From Acidaminococcus sp. (GTDB lineage Bacteria > Bacillota > Negativicutes > Acidaminococcales > Acidaminococcaceae), in contig JAKVOM010000001.1 of NCBI GenBank assembly GCA_022482815.1, forward strand, positions 1,756,946 through 1,820,945: a stretch of 64,000 bases of DNA, written 5' to 3'. Shown here in pieces: positions 47,086 to 56,103 of this stretch. Position numbers and translations under genes: made by a program. Under the pieces are notes generated by a model. That model did not search any database and was not told where the DNA came from. It was given only the letters and a program-made list of their open reading frames with translations. Within the stretch, counting starts at the first letter, position 1, and each line of letters begins with the position of its first letter.

Positions 47086-48834
47086 ATGAAAAAGACTAAA
47101 ATCATTTGTACGCTGGGCCCTGCTACAGATAAAAAAGAAATCCTTGTAGATTTGATCAACAAGGGCATGGACCTGGCACGTTTCAACTTTTCCCATGGTA
47201 CTCACGAAGAATGTGCCAAACGGATTAGTCTCTTGAGAGAAGCTGCTAAGGAAACGGGCCGCATCATCGGTCTTATTGGTGATACCAAAGGGCCGGAAAT
47301 GCGTCTTGGCGTTTTTAAAGACGATAAGGTTACGCTCGTACCGGGACAGAAATTTACGCTGACAACGGAAGAAATTGAAGGCACTGCCGAAAAATCCTAT
47401 GTCAACTACAAAGAGCTGCCAAAGGATATCCATGAGGGAGATATGATTCTCCTCAATGACGGCAAGCAGACGCTCCACGTCGATAAACTGACGGATACGG
47501 AAATCTATACGACCGTTGTAAGCGGCGGTGAAATTTCTTCCCGCAAGCGCGTTGCCGTGCCGGGTGCTATCCTGAAGCTGCCGTTTATGTCCGAAGCGGA
47601 TATCAGCGACATTACCTTTGCTGCAGAGCAGGGTATGGATTACATTGCTGCTTCCTTTGTACGCAATGCAGACGATGTCATGCAGATCAAACGCCTGCTG
47701 GAAGATCTGCATTCTTCCATCGGCATCATTGCCAAGATTGAAAACCAGGAAGGCGTGGACAACATCGATTCCATCATCAATGTAGCTGACGGCATCATGA
47801 TCGCCCGCGGTGACCTCGGCGTGGAAATCCCGATGGAAGACGTTCCTGTTGTACAGAAGGAAATCATTGCAAAATGCAATGCTGCCGGCAAACCGGTCGT
47901 CACGGCTACGCAGATGCTTGAAAGCATGATTACCAACTATCGTGCTACGCGCGCTGAAGCTAACGACGTCGCCAACTCCATTTACGATGGTACCGATGTC
48001 ATTATGCTGAGCGGCGAGACAGCTTCCGGTGCTTATCCGCGCGAAGCTGTAGAGACTATGGCACGCATTGCCGTAAGAACCGAACAGGCACTGGATTACA
48101 TCAACCTGTTCGAGCATAAAGGCCTCACGGAACGCATCCAGACGACGGATGCCATCAGCCATGCTACGGTACAGATTGCTACCGAACTGGACGCCGACGT
48201 CATTCTTTCCCTTACGGAATCCGGCTATACCGCCCGTATGGTTGCCAAGTACCGTCCGCATGCCAAAGTTGTCGCCGTTTCGTCTATTCCCGAAACGCTG
48301 CGCCGTGTGACCCTTTATTGGGGCGTAACCCCGCTTTACGGGCCTGCTAAATCTACCTCGGACAAGACGATTGAAGCCTCTCTGGAGGCGGCTGAGTCTG
48401 CCGGACTTGTTAAGAAAGGCGATTCTGTAGTTGTTACCGCCGGCAAGAATGTCGGCAAGGTAGGCAGTACGAATTTGATTCAGGTGATTAATGTGGCACA
48501 AAAAGTTGTTTCCGGTCTTGGTATCGGTAAAAAGTCCATCAGTGGTCCTGTCTGCAAGATTCGGACCAAAGAAGACCTCAAGAAGCTGAAACCCGGCATG
48601 ATCATTGTCGTGAGCGCTCTTGAAAATGAAATGGGTGCCGTAGCCTCCCAGGCTTCCGGCATCATCGCTGAAGAAGGCGGATTCACTTCCGCCGCCGCCA
48701 TCGTAGGCATCAACTGCGGCATCCCTGTCGTCGTCGGTGCTGCCGGCGCCATGGATAAACTCAATGAGGGGGATGTAGTGACGCTGGATGTAGAAGCCGG
48801 CTGCGTTTACGCTGGTAAAATAAACATTAAGTGA
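47086..48834 (+). CDS. pyk: Pyruvate kinase with C-terminal PEP-utiliser-like domain
   Basis: The 582-residue enzyme has TKIICTLGPATDKKE at the start, FNFSHGTHEE near residue 33, the catalytic-site region IIAKIENQEGVDNID (Lys/Glu) near 217, GDLGVEIPMEDVP and TATQMLESMITN. Residues from about 475 form the extra swivelling PEP-utiliser-like domain of Bacillus-type enzymes, including the GGFTSAAAIVGINCGIPVVVG stretch. It makes ATP and pyruvate from PEP. It lies just after the etfBA terminator with a GAGGGGTG site; element E follows. Confidence 0.96.
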   Translation: MKKTKIICTLGPATDKKEILVDLINKGMDLARFNFSHGTHEECAKRISLLREAAKETGRIIGLIGDTKGPEMRLGVFKDDKVTLVPGQKFTLTTEEIEGTAEKSYVNYKELPKDIHEGDMILLNDGKQTLHVDKLTDTEIYTTVVSGGEISSRKRVAVPGAILKLPFMSEADISDITFAAEQGMDYIAASFVRNADDVMQIKRLLEDLHSSIGIIAKIENQEGVDNIDSIINVADGIMIARGDLGVEIPMEDVPVVQKEIIAKCNAAGKPVVTATQMLESMITNYRATRAEANDVANSIYDGTDVIMLSGETASGAYPREAVETMARIAVRTEQALDYINLFEHKGLTERIQTTDAISHATVQIATELDADVILSLTESGYTARMVAKYRPHAKVVAVSSIPETLRRVTLYWGVTPLYGPAKSTSDKTIEASLEAAESAGLVKKGDSVVVTAGKNVGKVGSTNLIQVINVAQKVVSGLGIGKKSISGPVCKIRTKEDLKKLKPGMIIVVSALENEMGAVASQASGIIAEEGGFTSAAAIVGINCGIPVVVGAAGAMDKLNEGDVVTLDVEAGCVYAGKINIK

Positions 48835-48837
48835 TTT

Positions 48838-49085
48838 TAGAGGCACCTGCCTCTCCCTGGTGCTCGGCTGGCCTCGCACGCATTTCGAGGCAGAGCTTTT
48901 TTAAGGAAGTTTCCGCTGTCCTCTGCAGAATCCAGCGGCATGGACTTTGTCGAACCGGGCTGCGACCATTCGACGTACGTTTTTGTGTACGACTTCATGG
49001 CCTCAGCCCGGTTCTTCGCGTCCCTGCGGCTGTCTTGCAGCAGAGTCCATCAGAAACAACGAAGGCCGCTTTCAGCGGCCATGCG
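48838..49085 (+). ncRNA. Element E copy 6: putative structured RNA 3' of pyk
   Basis: P1 CTGCCTC/GAGGCAG encloses the GGTGCTCGGCTGGCCTCGCACGC loop. P2 is CTCTGC/GCAGAG and P3 GAACCGGGCTG/CAGCCCGGTTC with an inner ACGTAC/GTACG tip. It ends in a GGCCGC-TTTC-GCGGCC hairpin. Confidence 0.63.
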
Positions 49086-49095
49086 AAAGAAATAC

Positions 49096-49331
49096 TTTTG
49101 GTGCAGCGTGTTTTTGATTATTTCTTTTCCTGAATGGATTGGTTTTTTAACACCGGATAGCGAAGATGCTGTCAAGGCGGACGCTCCGCGCCCCCGCTCA
49201 GCGGTCTTGGCCTTGACAGGGCTGAGCTATCCGGTATGCTTTTTTATATCCATTCATTGCAAAAGGAAATGATGTGCGCCTTCTTGAATTTTTCTTTTTA
49301 ATCCTTTAGATGGTTTTACTTTCGGATAGCA
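49096..49331. repeat. Direct repeat unit 1 with a nested hairpin (MITE-like)
   Basis: It begins TTTTGGTGCAGCGTGTTTTT. GAATGGAT pairs with ATCCATTC on the outside, CACCGGATAGC with GCTATCCGGT inside, and CTGTCAAGGC with GCCTTGACAG at the core. It is repeated at 49475-49716 in the same orientation. No coding frame is credible. Confidence 0.75.
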
Positions 49332-49335
49332 ATAA

Positions 49336-49440
49336 GATTCTGCAGAATCACCACGTACCAGTACGCCTCCTGGGTGCGTCACCTTTTTCCTTGTTCTTGA
49401 CACTGTCTTGCAGCACTTTACTCACTAAACAATTAAAGCT
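49336..49440 (+). repeat. Degenerate 3' half of element E
   Basis: TTCTGCAGAATC, then CACTGTCTTGCAGCA and CTAAACAATTAAAG correspond to the conserved E blocks CTCTGCAGAATC, GCTGTCTTGCAGCAGAG and CAGAAACAATTAAA, with many changes. It is separated from any gene stop, so it looks like a decayed copy. Confidence 0.5.
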
Positions 49441-49474
49441 GACGTGACCTGCAGATACATCTGTTTCTAAGACA

Positions 49475-49716
49475 TTTTGGTGCAGCGTATTTTTGATTAT
49501 TTCTTTTCCATGAATGGATTGGTTTTCAAACACCGGATAGCGAAGGTGCTGTCAAGGCGGGCGCTTTGCGCCCCCGCACAGCGGTCTTGGCCTTGACAGG
49601 GCTGAGCCATCCGGTATGCTTTTTTATATCCATTCATTGCAAAAGGAAATTATATGCGCCTTCTTGAATTTTTCATTTCCATCCTGTAGATGATTTTAAT
49701 TTTGAATAGCAAAAAG
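49475..49716. repeat. Direct repeat unit 2 with a nested hairpin (MITE-like)
   Basis: Second copy of the 49096-49331 unit, with the outer, middle and core stems recognisable. The middle stem has one A-C mismatch (GGATAGC against GCCATCC). Confidence 0.75.
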
Positions 49717-49835
49717 TACCTGTCAGAACCACCGTCACGCGGGGGGACGCCTGGCGGCAGTTCTGACAGGTATAGGTGAAGAGTAGGGAAGTTTAGGTAA
49801 TTGTCGTTTTATAATAATAAGGTGTTTTGCTGTTT

Positions 49836-50093
49836 TCACAGCTTTTTCAGCACGTCTTCAAAATGCAGCGTTTCCGTGCCGTCTTCCATTTTGATGTAGG
49901 GCATCATGATGTCACCGGTCCTGCGGTATGCCTCGAATACAGGGCTCGTTTCACGCACGTGGATATATTCCCGCAGAGCAGGGAAGCTGGCGGCGATGTC
50001 CTGAAAGTCGATGGTGACGTTATGCTCTTTCAGTTTGATCAGGGCATACAGGGTATTTTGGCACAGGTGGCTGCCAATCATTGTAACTTTCAT
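49836..50093 (-). CDS. Glutaredoxin-like thioredoxin-fold protein
   Basis: The 85-residue protein looks like a small glutaredoxin homologue: a first strand VTMIGSHLC, a helix TLYALIKLKEHN, a second strand VTIDFQDIA and a cis-Pro-like element IMMPYIKMEDG near residue 65. The usual CPxC or CPDT motif is reduced to SHLCQNT, with a single Cys at about residue 11. It may therefore be a monothiol-type or non-redox member. AAAGGAGG precedes the ATG. It is divergent from the XRE regulator gene, separated by about 150 bp. Confidence 0.75.
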   Translation of the reverse strand: MKVTMIGSHLCQNTLYALIKLKEHNVTIDFQDIAASFPALREYIHVRETSPVFEAYRRTGDIMMPYIKMEDGTETLHFEDVLKKL

Positions 50094-50249
50094 GGGTGAT
50101 TCCTCCTTTCCTTTACCTTAACGGATTTTCTGCTTCCAGACAAGAACGCAAAAATTTATAAGTTACTATGGTTTTACATACCTTTGTCCGTTTTGATATA
50201 CTTGGAATATACGGAAACAAGCGGTATAGCGGGGGAGTGTGAAGGCAAG

Positions 50250-50963
50250 ATGGAAGAGGTCAATTACTCACAAAAAATCGGGGAACAGATCCGGAAGTAC
50301 AGAAAACAAAGAGGCCTGTCACTGCAGAACCTTTCGCAGAGGATTCATAAGGGGCATGCGACGCTTTCCAAATACGAGAGCGGGCAGATCATCATGGATG
50401 TGAACACCCTTTATGATATTGCCCATGCGCTGCATGTCAGAGTGGAGCAGCTCATCTACGCTGAACCCGTTGCCGGTTCGCTTGACAACAATATGGGAAT
50501 TCCTAAGTTTTTTCAGGGCGTCCGGCAGTTTTATATGTACTATTATGATGGCAGGATCAACGCTATTAACCGCAGTGTGGTCGATATTCTTGAACGGTCA
50601 GGGGACAATACGTTCCGCATCATGATGTATATGAACATTTCCGACTATGCTTCCTATCTTGATTGTGAGCATACCTTTTCCGGTGTCATGCAGCATTTTG
50701 ATTCCCTGACAAATATGCATCTTGTGAACCGCGACACGCCGATGGATGAACTCAATCTGTGCATTTTGGCGACGTACCTGGATGAACCGAAAAAATGGGG
50801 CATGGTAAGCGGGGTTTCTTCCCGTCCTTTGATGCCAACCGCGGCTCGCGTGCTCGTCACCAAAGTAAAATGCAAAGAGAATAAAGAGCTCATCGATTCC
50901 CTTAAGATTTCCAAGGATGATATCAAAAAGTTAAAACTATATAATATGCTCGTCGTGACCTGA
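50250..50963 (+). CDS. XRE-family transcriptional regulator
   Basis: This protein of about 237 residues has an N-terminal helix-turn-helix (IGEQIRKYRKQRGLSLQNLSQ, then KGHATLSKYESGQ) covering residues 8-65. A C-terminal domain of about 150 residues without a recognisable cupin or peptidase motif follows. The ATG at 50250 is chosen because the helix-turn-helix normally begins within ten residues of the start; the frame extends upstream to 50184. It precedes an amino-acid permease and a MalY/PatB-type lyase, so I infer that it regulates them. The effector is unknown. Confidence 0.88.
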   Translation: MEEVNYSQKIGEQIRKYRKQRGLSLQNLSQRIHKGHATLSKYESGQIIMDVNTLYDIAHALHVRVEQLIYAEPVAGSLDNNMGIPKFFQGVRQFYMYYYDGRINAINRSVVDILERSGDNTFRIMMYMNISDYASYLDCEHTFSGVMQHFDSLTNMHLVNRDTPMDELNLCILATYLDEPKKWGMVSGVSSRPLMPTAARVLVTKVKCKENKELIDSLKISKDDIKKLKLYNMLVVT

Positions 50964-50982
50964 GCATGGCCTCGTGAGAGCT

Positions 50983-51025
50983 ACAATCCCTGTCATTCCA
51001 ATCGGATGGCAGGGATTGTTCTTTT
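50983..51025 (+). terminator. Terminator of the XRE regulator gene
   Basis: ACAATCCCTG pairs with CAGGGATTGT, followed by TCTTTT. The spacer from here to 51346 holds no gene that I can support. Confidence 0.75.
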
Positions 51026-51346
51026 AAATCAAAAATTTATTCAAAACTTTCAGTTTATTTTGCCCCCTGAAAAACAGGAGCCGCTTTTGGCGAAAAATGT
51101 TCCTTAAAAGAAATATAATTCGAAAAAATGTTCCTGACACGAACATTTGGTGCTTTTGATTTTTCTCCGGTCCGCTTTTATACTGAAACCAAGATCAAGG
51201 AAACGATGTAGAAGGCAGCACTCAGCGAGCTGCCAATCATAACTTGCCATCGCTTTCCAGGGCATTTTAACTTCTGCGCAGAGATGAATTGCCTGATTTT
51301 TCTGTAACGCCAAGCAAGGTTACATGAAATGAAAAGGAGAATTCTT

Positions 51347-52720
51347 ATGGCTGAGAAAGATGAAAAAAAGCTGGGACTGTGGAATGTTGTCGGTCTCGGC
51401 GTCGGTGGAACGATTGGCTCCGGGATTTTCGTCATCCTGGGCCTTGCGACCGCAAAAACCGGTCGGTCCATTCTTTTGGTAACCACTATCTGCGTATTCT
51501 ATATGCTTTTTGCTTACTGGTATAATCTGGCCATGTCCGGAATCTTTGTTATCAAGGGCGGCGACTACAGTATGAAGGGCATGGTGCTTCCCGCCCTGCT
51601 TACCGGCTACGGAGCCTGGTCCAACTTCATCTGGGCTTTTGCCTGCACGGGTCATACGCTGGCTATCGTCAGTTACCTGGAGGAGCTATGGCCGCAGATA
51701 CAAAACTTTGAAGTGACCGCGGGCGTCATTGTCCTGACAGTCTTTACCCTCATGACGGCGCGCGGCTCCCGGTTTGTTGTACTTTTCCAGAACTACGTAA
51801 CCATTGTCCTGATTGCGGCGCTGGCACTTTTCATTATTTTCGGTGTGCCTCACGTCGATGCAGCTCACTTCTTTGATCCTTCCTACGACGGCGGTTTCTT
51901 CCGTAACGGTATTGCCGGTGTCATCAGCGCCATCGCCCTCATGGGCTGGGCTTGTCAGGGAGCTACCATGGGCCCTGTCAGTGTCGTCGCAGTCACCAAG
52001 AATCCTAAAAAGCTCATTCCGCAAAGTATCCTCGTCACGAGCGCTATCGTAGCTGTTATCTATGGTCTGATGTCCTATGTAGCTGCCGGCGTACTGCCTT
52101 ACGACCAGATTGCCGGTCAGAACCTTGGCGTTACGGCAAAAGTCATTTTCCCGGCCGGCCTCTTCGCCTTCTTCATTCTGGGCGGCGGCTTCTGTGCCAT
52201 CCTTTCTTCTCTCCTCAATACGCTCATCATGATTCGGTATCCGCTCATTCATTCTGCGGAAGACGGCTGGTTCCCATCCATCTTCAAGAAGCAGACCAAG
52301 GAAGGGTTCCCGTACGTAAGTTATCTGCTCGTTTACATCATGGCCCTGATTCCTATCCTCACGAAGATGAGCGTAGGCGATGCCATTTCCATGCTGATGA
52401 TTCCGACGATGCTCATCAATACGTTCCTCAATGTGTACTGCCTGGTACTTCCGAAAAAATATCCGGAACAATTTGCCAAACGTTCCATCAAGTGCCCGAC
52501 CTGGCTGTACAACGTGTGCTGCGTCCTGGGCGGCGTGAGTGCACTCGCCGTTTCGATTACGCTCTTTATGGATTTGACGCCGGCTAATGCTGCACTTGCC
52601 GTGCTTCTGGTTGTCCTTCCGATTCTCTTCTCGTGGATTGCGCTCAAGAAGAAAATGGTGGACAAAAATGTGCTGCAGCAGCGCCGCGACGAGATTATCC
52701 AGGATGCGCTGAATGAGTAA
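51347..52720 (+). CDS. APC-superfamily amino-acid permease
   Basis: The protein of about 457 residues has some twelve transmembrane segments and the APC substrate motif GVGGTIGSGIFVILG near residues 17-31 in the first helix, with IALMGWACQGATMGPV near 205 in the sixth. It imports or exchanges amino acids. The ATG at 51347 is eight bases after AAAGGAG. The MalY/PatB-type lyase gene follows 31 bp later without a terminator, so the two form an operon. The natural cargo is then likely cystathionine, cysteine or a related thioether amino acid, by inference. Confidence 0.9.
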   Translation: MAEKDEKKLGLWNVVGLGVGGTIGSGIFVILGLATAKTGRSILLVTTICVFYMLFAYWYNLAMSGIFVIKGGDYSMKGMVLPALLTGYGAWSNFIWAFACTGHTLAIVSYLEELWPQIQNFEVTAGVIVLTVFTLMTARGSRFVVLFQNYVTIVLIAALALFIIFGVPHVDAAHFFDPSYDGGFFRNGIAGVISAIALMGWACQGATMGPVSVVAVTKNPKKLIPQSILVTSAIVAVIYGLMSYVAAGVLPYDQIAGQNLGVTAKVIFPAGLFAFFILGGGFCAILSSLLNTLIMIRYPLIHSAEDGWFPSIFKKQTKEGFPYVSYLLVYIMALIPILTKMSVGDAISMLMIPTMLINTFLNVYCLVLPKKYPEQFAKRSIKCPTWLYNVCCVLGGVSALAVSITLFMDLTPANAALAVLLVVLPILFSWIALKKKMVDKNVLQQRRDEIIQDALNE

Positions 52721-52751
52721 TTGCTGAATTTGTGAATGGAGGGTTATTCTC

Positions 52752-53963
52752 ATGAAGAAATATAATTTTGACGAAATTATCGATCGTAACCATACGGATG
52801 CCATGAACGTGGAAGGGTTCCGCACCTATATTTTCAACGATCCGGAAAAGAAAAAGGTCTTTGCCTACAAAGATGATGAATTTATCCGGATGTGGGTGGC
52901 AGATATGGAATTTGCCGTGGCCGATGAAATCATCGATGGCATCAAGGAACGCCTGAAACAGAGAATCTTTGGATATACGCAGCTGTCCCGCGATTCCTAT
53001 TTCAAAGCATTTGATCAATGGACGGAGAGCCGCTACGGCTGGAAATTCGACAAGCATGACATCTTTACGAGCGGCGGCGTGGTACCTGCCATTTTCGAAC
53101 TGGTGGACTATATTACGAACCCTTATGAAAAGGTGCTCATCATGACACCGTCCTTCGGGCAGTTCGCCAATGCGGCCAAGTTCCATAACCGGGAGCTCGT
53201 CTGCACGGACCTTGTCGAAAAGGATATGTATTATACGGTGGATTTCGAGGACTTCGAAAGAAAGGCCTCCGACCCGAACACGACGCTCTTCATCTTCTGC
53301 AATCCGCAGAACCCGACCGGACGCGTCTGGACGGAAGAAGAGCTTCGGAAAATCGGGGAAATCTGCAGAAAGTACGACCTTTATGTGATTTCCGATGAAA
53401 TTCACTGCGATTTGATTCGTAAAGGGCAGAAGCATATTCCGCTTGTGAAAGTGATGCCGGATTACAATAAGATTATCACCTGCATGGCTCCCAGCAAGAC
53501 CTTCAACGTGGCCGGGTTCATGTTCTCCAATATCATCATTCCGAACAAAAAGATCCGTGCCATCTGGCAGGCAAAGCACTACGCCTACGATAACCCGCTG
53601 AGCATTGCCGCGGCAGAAGCTGCTTACGCACATGGTGCCAACTGGCTGGATCAGCTGCAGGATTACCTGGACGGCAACTTCCGGTATCTGAAGGAATTCC
53701 TCGCAGAAAAACTTCCGAAAGCAAAATTCCGCATCCCGGAAGCAACCTACCTTGCCTGGGTTGATATCGGCGCGTATCTGCCGAAAGACACGAACCTTTC
53801 CGAGTTCTTTGCCAACAAGGCCGGCGTACTGCTGGAAGGCGGAAACGCTTCCTTCGTACATAATGCCGACTCCCTGATTCGCCTGAATCTTGCCATGCCT
53901 AGGTCCGAACTGAAAAAAGGCATGGAAAGAATCGCTGATGCTCTGCAAAAGGTGGAACGGTAA
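52752..53963 (+). CDS. MalY/PatB-type PLP C-S lyase (cystathionine beta-lyase family)
   Basis: The 403-residue fold-type I PLP enzyme shows MWVADMEFAVADEI near residue 50, FTSGGVVPAIF near 100, NPQNPTGRVW near 195, SDEIHCDLI near 217 and the PLP-binding Lys in MAPSKTFNVAG near 248. Relatives cleave the C-S bond of cystathionine or cysteine, releasing pyruvate, ammonia and a thiol; some have regulatory roles. It is co-transcribed with an amino-acid permease, with a GGAGGG site before the ATG. This is likely a degradative pair giving pyruvate, ammonia and H2S or homocysteine. Confidence 0.92.
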   Translation: MKKYNFDEIIDRNHTDAMNVEGFRTYIFNDPEKKKVFAYKDDEFIRMWVADMEFAVADEIIDGIKERLKQRIFGYTQLSRDSYFKAFDQWTESRYGWKFDKHDIFTSGGVVPAIFELVDYITNPYEKVLIMTPSFGQFANAAKFHNRELVCTDLVEKDMYYTVDFEDFERKASDPNTTLFIFCNPQNPTGRVWTEEELRKIGEICRKYDLYVISDEIHCDLIRKGQKHIPLVKVMPDYNKIITCMAPSKTFNVAGFMFSNIIIPNKKIRAIWQAKHYAYDNPLSIAAAEAAYAHGANWLDQLQDYLDGNFRYLKEFLAEKLPKAKFRIPEATYLAWVDIGAYLPKDTNLSEFFANKAGVLLEGGNASFVHNADSLIRLNLAMPRSELKKGMERIADALQKVER

Positions 53964-54009
53964 AACTCAGCAGGCATTCATCTAAACTGGTTAGCAAAAT
54001 GTTATTAGA

Positions 54010-54057
54010 AAAGGGACTGTGAAAATACGATCAATCGTCGTTTCACAGTCTTTTTTT
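54010..54057 (+). terminator. Terminator of the permease/lyase operon
   Basis: GACTGTGAAAATACGA pairs with TCGTCGTTTCACAGTC, followed by TTTTTTTG. It has the recurring CTGTGAAA core. Confidence 0.88.
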
Positions 54058-54229
54058 GCATTATTTCCCAGCCATATCAGCAGGGCGAGTCTGAGTAAAG
54101 TAACACTTTGCTGTACAGGATGTCAGCATTTTAATGCATCTCGCAAGACAAGAACGCTGCTACTCTGCCTGAGTATGGTGCTTATATCTTTAAAACGAAT
54201 AAACCGTCTTACATCCGGTGCGGGTCGGG

Positions 54230-55129
54230 CTATAAGGAATCAACAGGGAAGGTTTTCTTGAGCATCTCCTGAAAGGCCCCAATAAAGGAACGTACGGCAG
54301 TAGGGAGGTTTCCTTTCCTTTGCCAGATGAGGGCACTGGTTTCTACTGGGTTCATGGGAATTTGGATGGGCTGAATTATAAATTTATCAGGAGCAAGAAA
54401 GGCTTTGGAAAATTCAGGAACAATAGCTATCCCGAGTCCACAATCAGCCCATGTCAGGAGTGGGATAATTTCATCACTCGTGAGGCGCACATAAGGAGAA
54501 AGGCCTTTTTCTTGAAAGTAGGAAAGAAAGGCTGAGGCATATCTGCGGTGCAGTAAGACAGGGGATTGTACTAAATCTTCGAGCCTGGAGGGCAGGGAGT
54601 CATTCCCAATCCATTTTTTGGATGCAATGACGATTTGCCGCTCTGGAGGCAGGACAAGGCAGTGATAGCGCTCACTGTCCACAGGATAACGAATAAAGCC
54701 CAGATGAACGATTTCATGATCAATCCAATCAAGAATCTGATGGGTATTACCCTGCCGTAAATCAAATTGAATTCTTGGATATTGCTCCTTAAAGCTTTTT
54801 ACCAACATGGGAAAGAGGCTGCGGCCTGAAGAGTTGATACTGCCGATGGTAATGCGCTGCCCCATACCGTTTCCAACGTCCCTTACATCATAAACTGCTT
54901 GATCAGATAGCTCCACGATGAGCTTCGCCTTATGGCGAAGAACTTTACCCGCTTCTGTCAGTATCATCTTCTTTTTCGTCCTCTTGAAAAGGGGAACGCC
55001 TATTTCTTTTTCGAGGGTAATCATTTGCTGACTCAGTGGAGACTGGGTCATATGAAGTCGTTCTGCAGCTGTGGTGATGAGTCCTTCTTCGGCAACTGCT
55101 AAAAAGTATTTCATTTGTCTGATATCCAT
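54230..55129 (-). CDS. LysR-family transcriptional regulator
   Basis: This 299-residue protein has the LysR winged helix-turn-helix (MKYFLAVAEEGLITTAAERL, then TQSPLSQQMITLEKEIG) and a periplasmic-binding-protein-like effector domain from residue 90 (RITIGSINSSGRSLFPMLV). It is divergent from a TauE-type exporter and an MBL-fold gene across a 135-bp spacer with a perfect 10-bp inverted repeat, so it probably controls them. The ligand is unknown; sulfite or an organic sulfonate is a guess from TauE. Confidence 0.93.
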   Translation of the reverse strand: MDIRQMKYFLAVAEEGLITTAAERLHMTQSPLSQQMITLEKEIGVPLFKRTKKKMILTEAGKVLRHKAKLIVELSDQAVYDVRDVGNGMGQRITIGSINSSGRSLFPMLVKSFKEQYPRIQFDLRQGNTHQILDWIDHEIVHLGFIRYPVDSERYHCLVLPPERQIVIASKKWIGNDSLPSRLEDLVQSPVLLHRRYASAFLSYFQEKGLSPYVRLTSDEIIPLLTWADCGLGIAIVPEFSKAFLAPDKFIIQPIQIPMNPVETSALIWQRKGNLPTAVRSFIGAFQEMLKKTFPVDSL

Positions 55130-55162
55130 GTTAGCCTCCGATTCAGTTGAAAATCAACTATA

Positions 55163-55194
55163 AATCAGATAATATAAATATTTTTTATCTGATT
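55163..55194. promoter_or_regulatory. Candidate LysR operator palindrome
   Basis: AATCAGATAA and TTATCTGATT form a perfect 10-bp inverted repeat spaced by 12 A/T-rich bases. A second palindrome GTTGA-AAA-TCAAC is at 55146-55158. Confidence 0.55.
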
Positions 55195-55264
55195 CTATCT
55201 ATGATATCATACTCTTTGTTCTCTGAAAAGCTATCTATAGTTAGAACAAGGAGGTTGGTTTTAT

Positions 55265-56059
55265 ATGGATAATATGTTTCTCTTATCCGGTGTTGGTTTC
55301 CTCATTGGTGTACTGATTATCTCTCTTGGCGGCGGTGGCGGAGGAATCTATGTGGGAATCTTGACTGCATTTTTCCAGGTTCCGCCTGCTGTGGCCGCAT
55401 CTACTTCGCTTGCGACCATCATTCCGACCACGGCTATTGGTTCCATCAGTCATTATCGCAATGGAAATGTCCACGTTCGCTACGGCCTTATTATGATGGC
55501 AAGTGCTGTTGTGGGCGCTATCGTTGGTTCTTATTGTTCCGATTTGCTTCCGCAAAGCTATTATCTCAAGATTACTGGTATCCTGCTGCTTGTATTGGCG
55601 GTTCAGATGATTATGGGATATGTAAAGAAAAGAAAGAATCATTTTGCTGCCCCCGAGAATCAGAAGGGCAGCACAGTCAGCCGGCCACTTTCGGCGCGTG
55701 CGATTGTGACGGCTTCTATTTACGGTCTTCTGGGCGGCCTCATGTCAGGCCTTGTCGGCGTTAGCGGTTCCCTTCCTATTGTGTCAGGATTGACCGTCCT
55801 GGGGTGCTCTGCACTTCAGGTTGTCGGTACGTCGGTCTTTGTCCTGGTCGGTATTTCTATTTCCGGGTTTGCCATGCATCTGGGCCTTGGCAACGTGAAC
55901 TGGACACTGGTGTGCTACTTGTCAGCCGGTACGATTGTAGGTGCTTTTGTAGGGCCTATGATTTTGAAGCGTATTGATGCCAAAAAATTAGAAGTGGCTC
56001 TGCCTCCCATTCTTATTGTTTTGACTGTCGTTATGGGTGTCATTATCCTCATGAAATAA
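55265..56059 (+). CDS. TauE/SafE-family anion exporter
   Basis: The 264-residue membrane protein has about eight segments arranged as two TauE/SafE halves. A glycine-rich first helix (LIISLGGGGGGIYVG) is followed by a PPAVAASTSLATIIPT loop near residue 40; the second half repeats this as GLLGGLMSGLVGVSGSLPIV near 155 with QVVGTSVFVLV near 185. Family members export sulfite, sulfoacetate or other organic anions. AAGGAGG precedes the ATG. The MBL gene follows by 44 bp, probably in the same transcript. Confidence 0.9.
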   Translation: MDNMFLLSGVGFLIGVLIISLGGGGGGIYVGILTAFFQVPPAVAASTSLATIIPTTAIGSISHYRNGNVHVRYGLIMMASAVVGAIVGSYCSDLLPQSYYLKITGILLLVLAVQMIMGYVKKRKNHFAAPENQKGSTVSRPLSARAIVTASIYGLLGGLMSGLVGVSGSLPIVSGLTVLGCSALQVVGTSVFVLVGISISGFAMHLGLGNVNWTLVCYLSAGTIVGAFVGPMILKRIDAKKLEVALPPILIVLTVVMGVIILMK

Positions 56060-56103
56060 TAAGGATGAAACAACAATAAACTAGATGAAAAGGCTGGGTA
56101 ACT

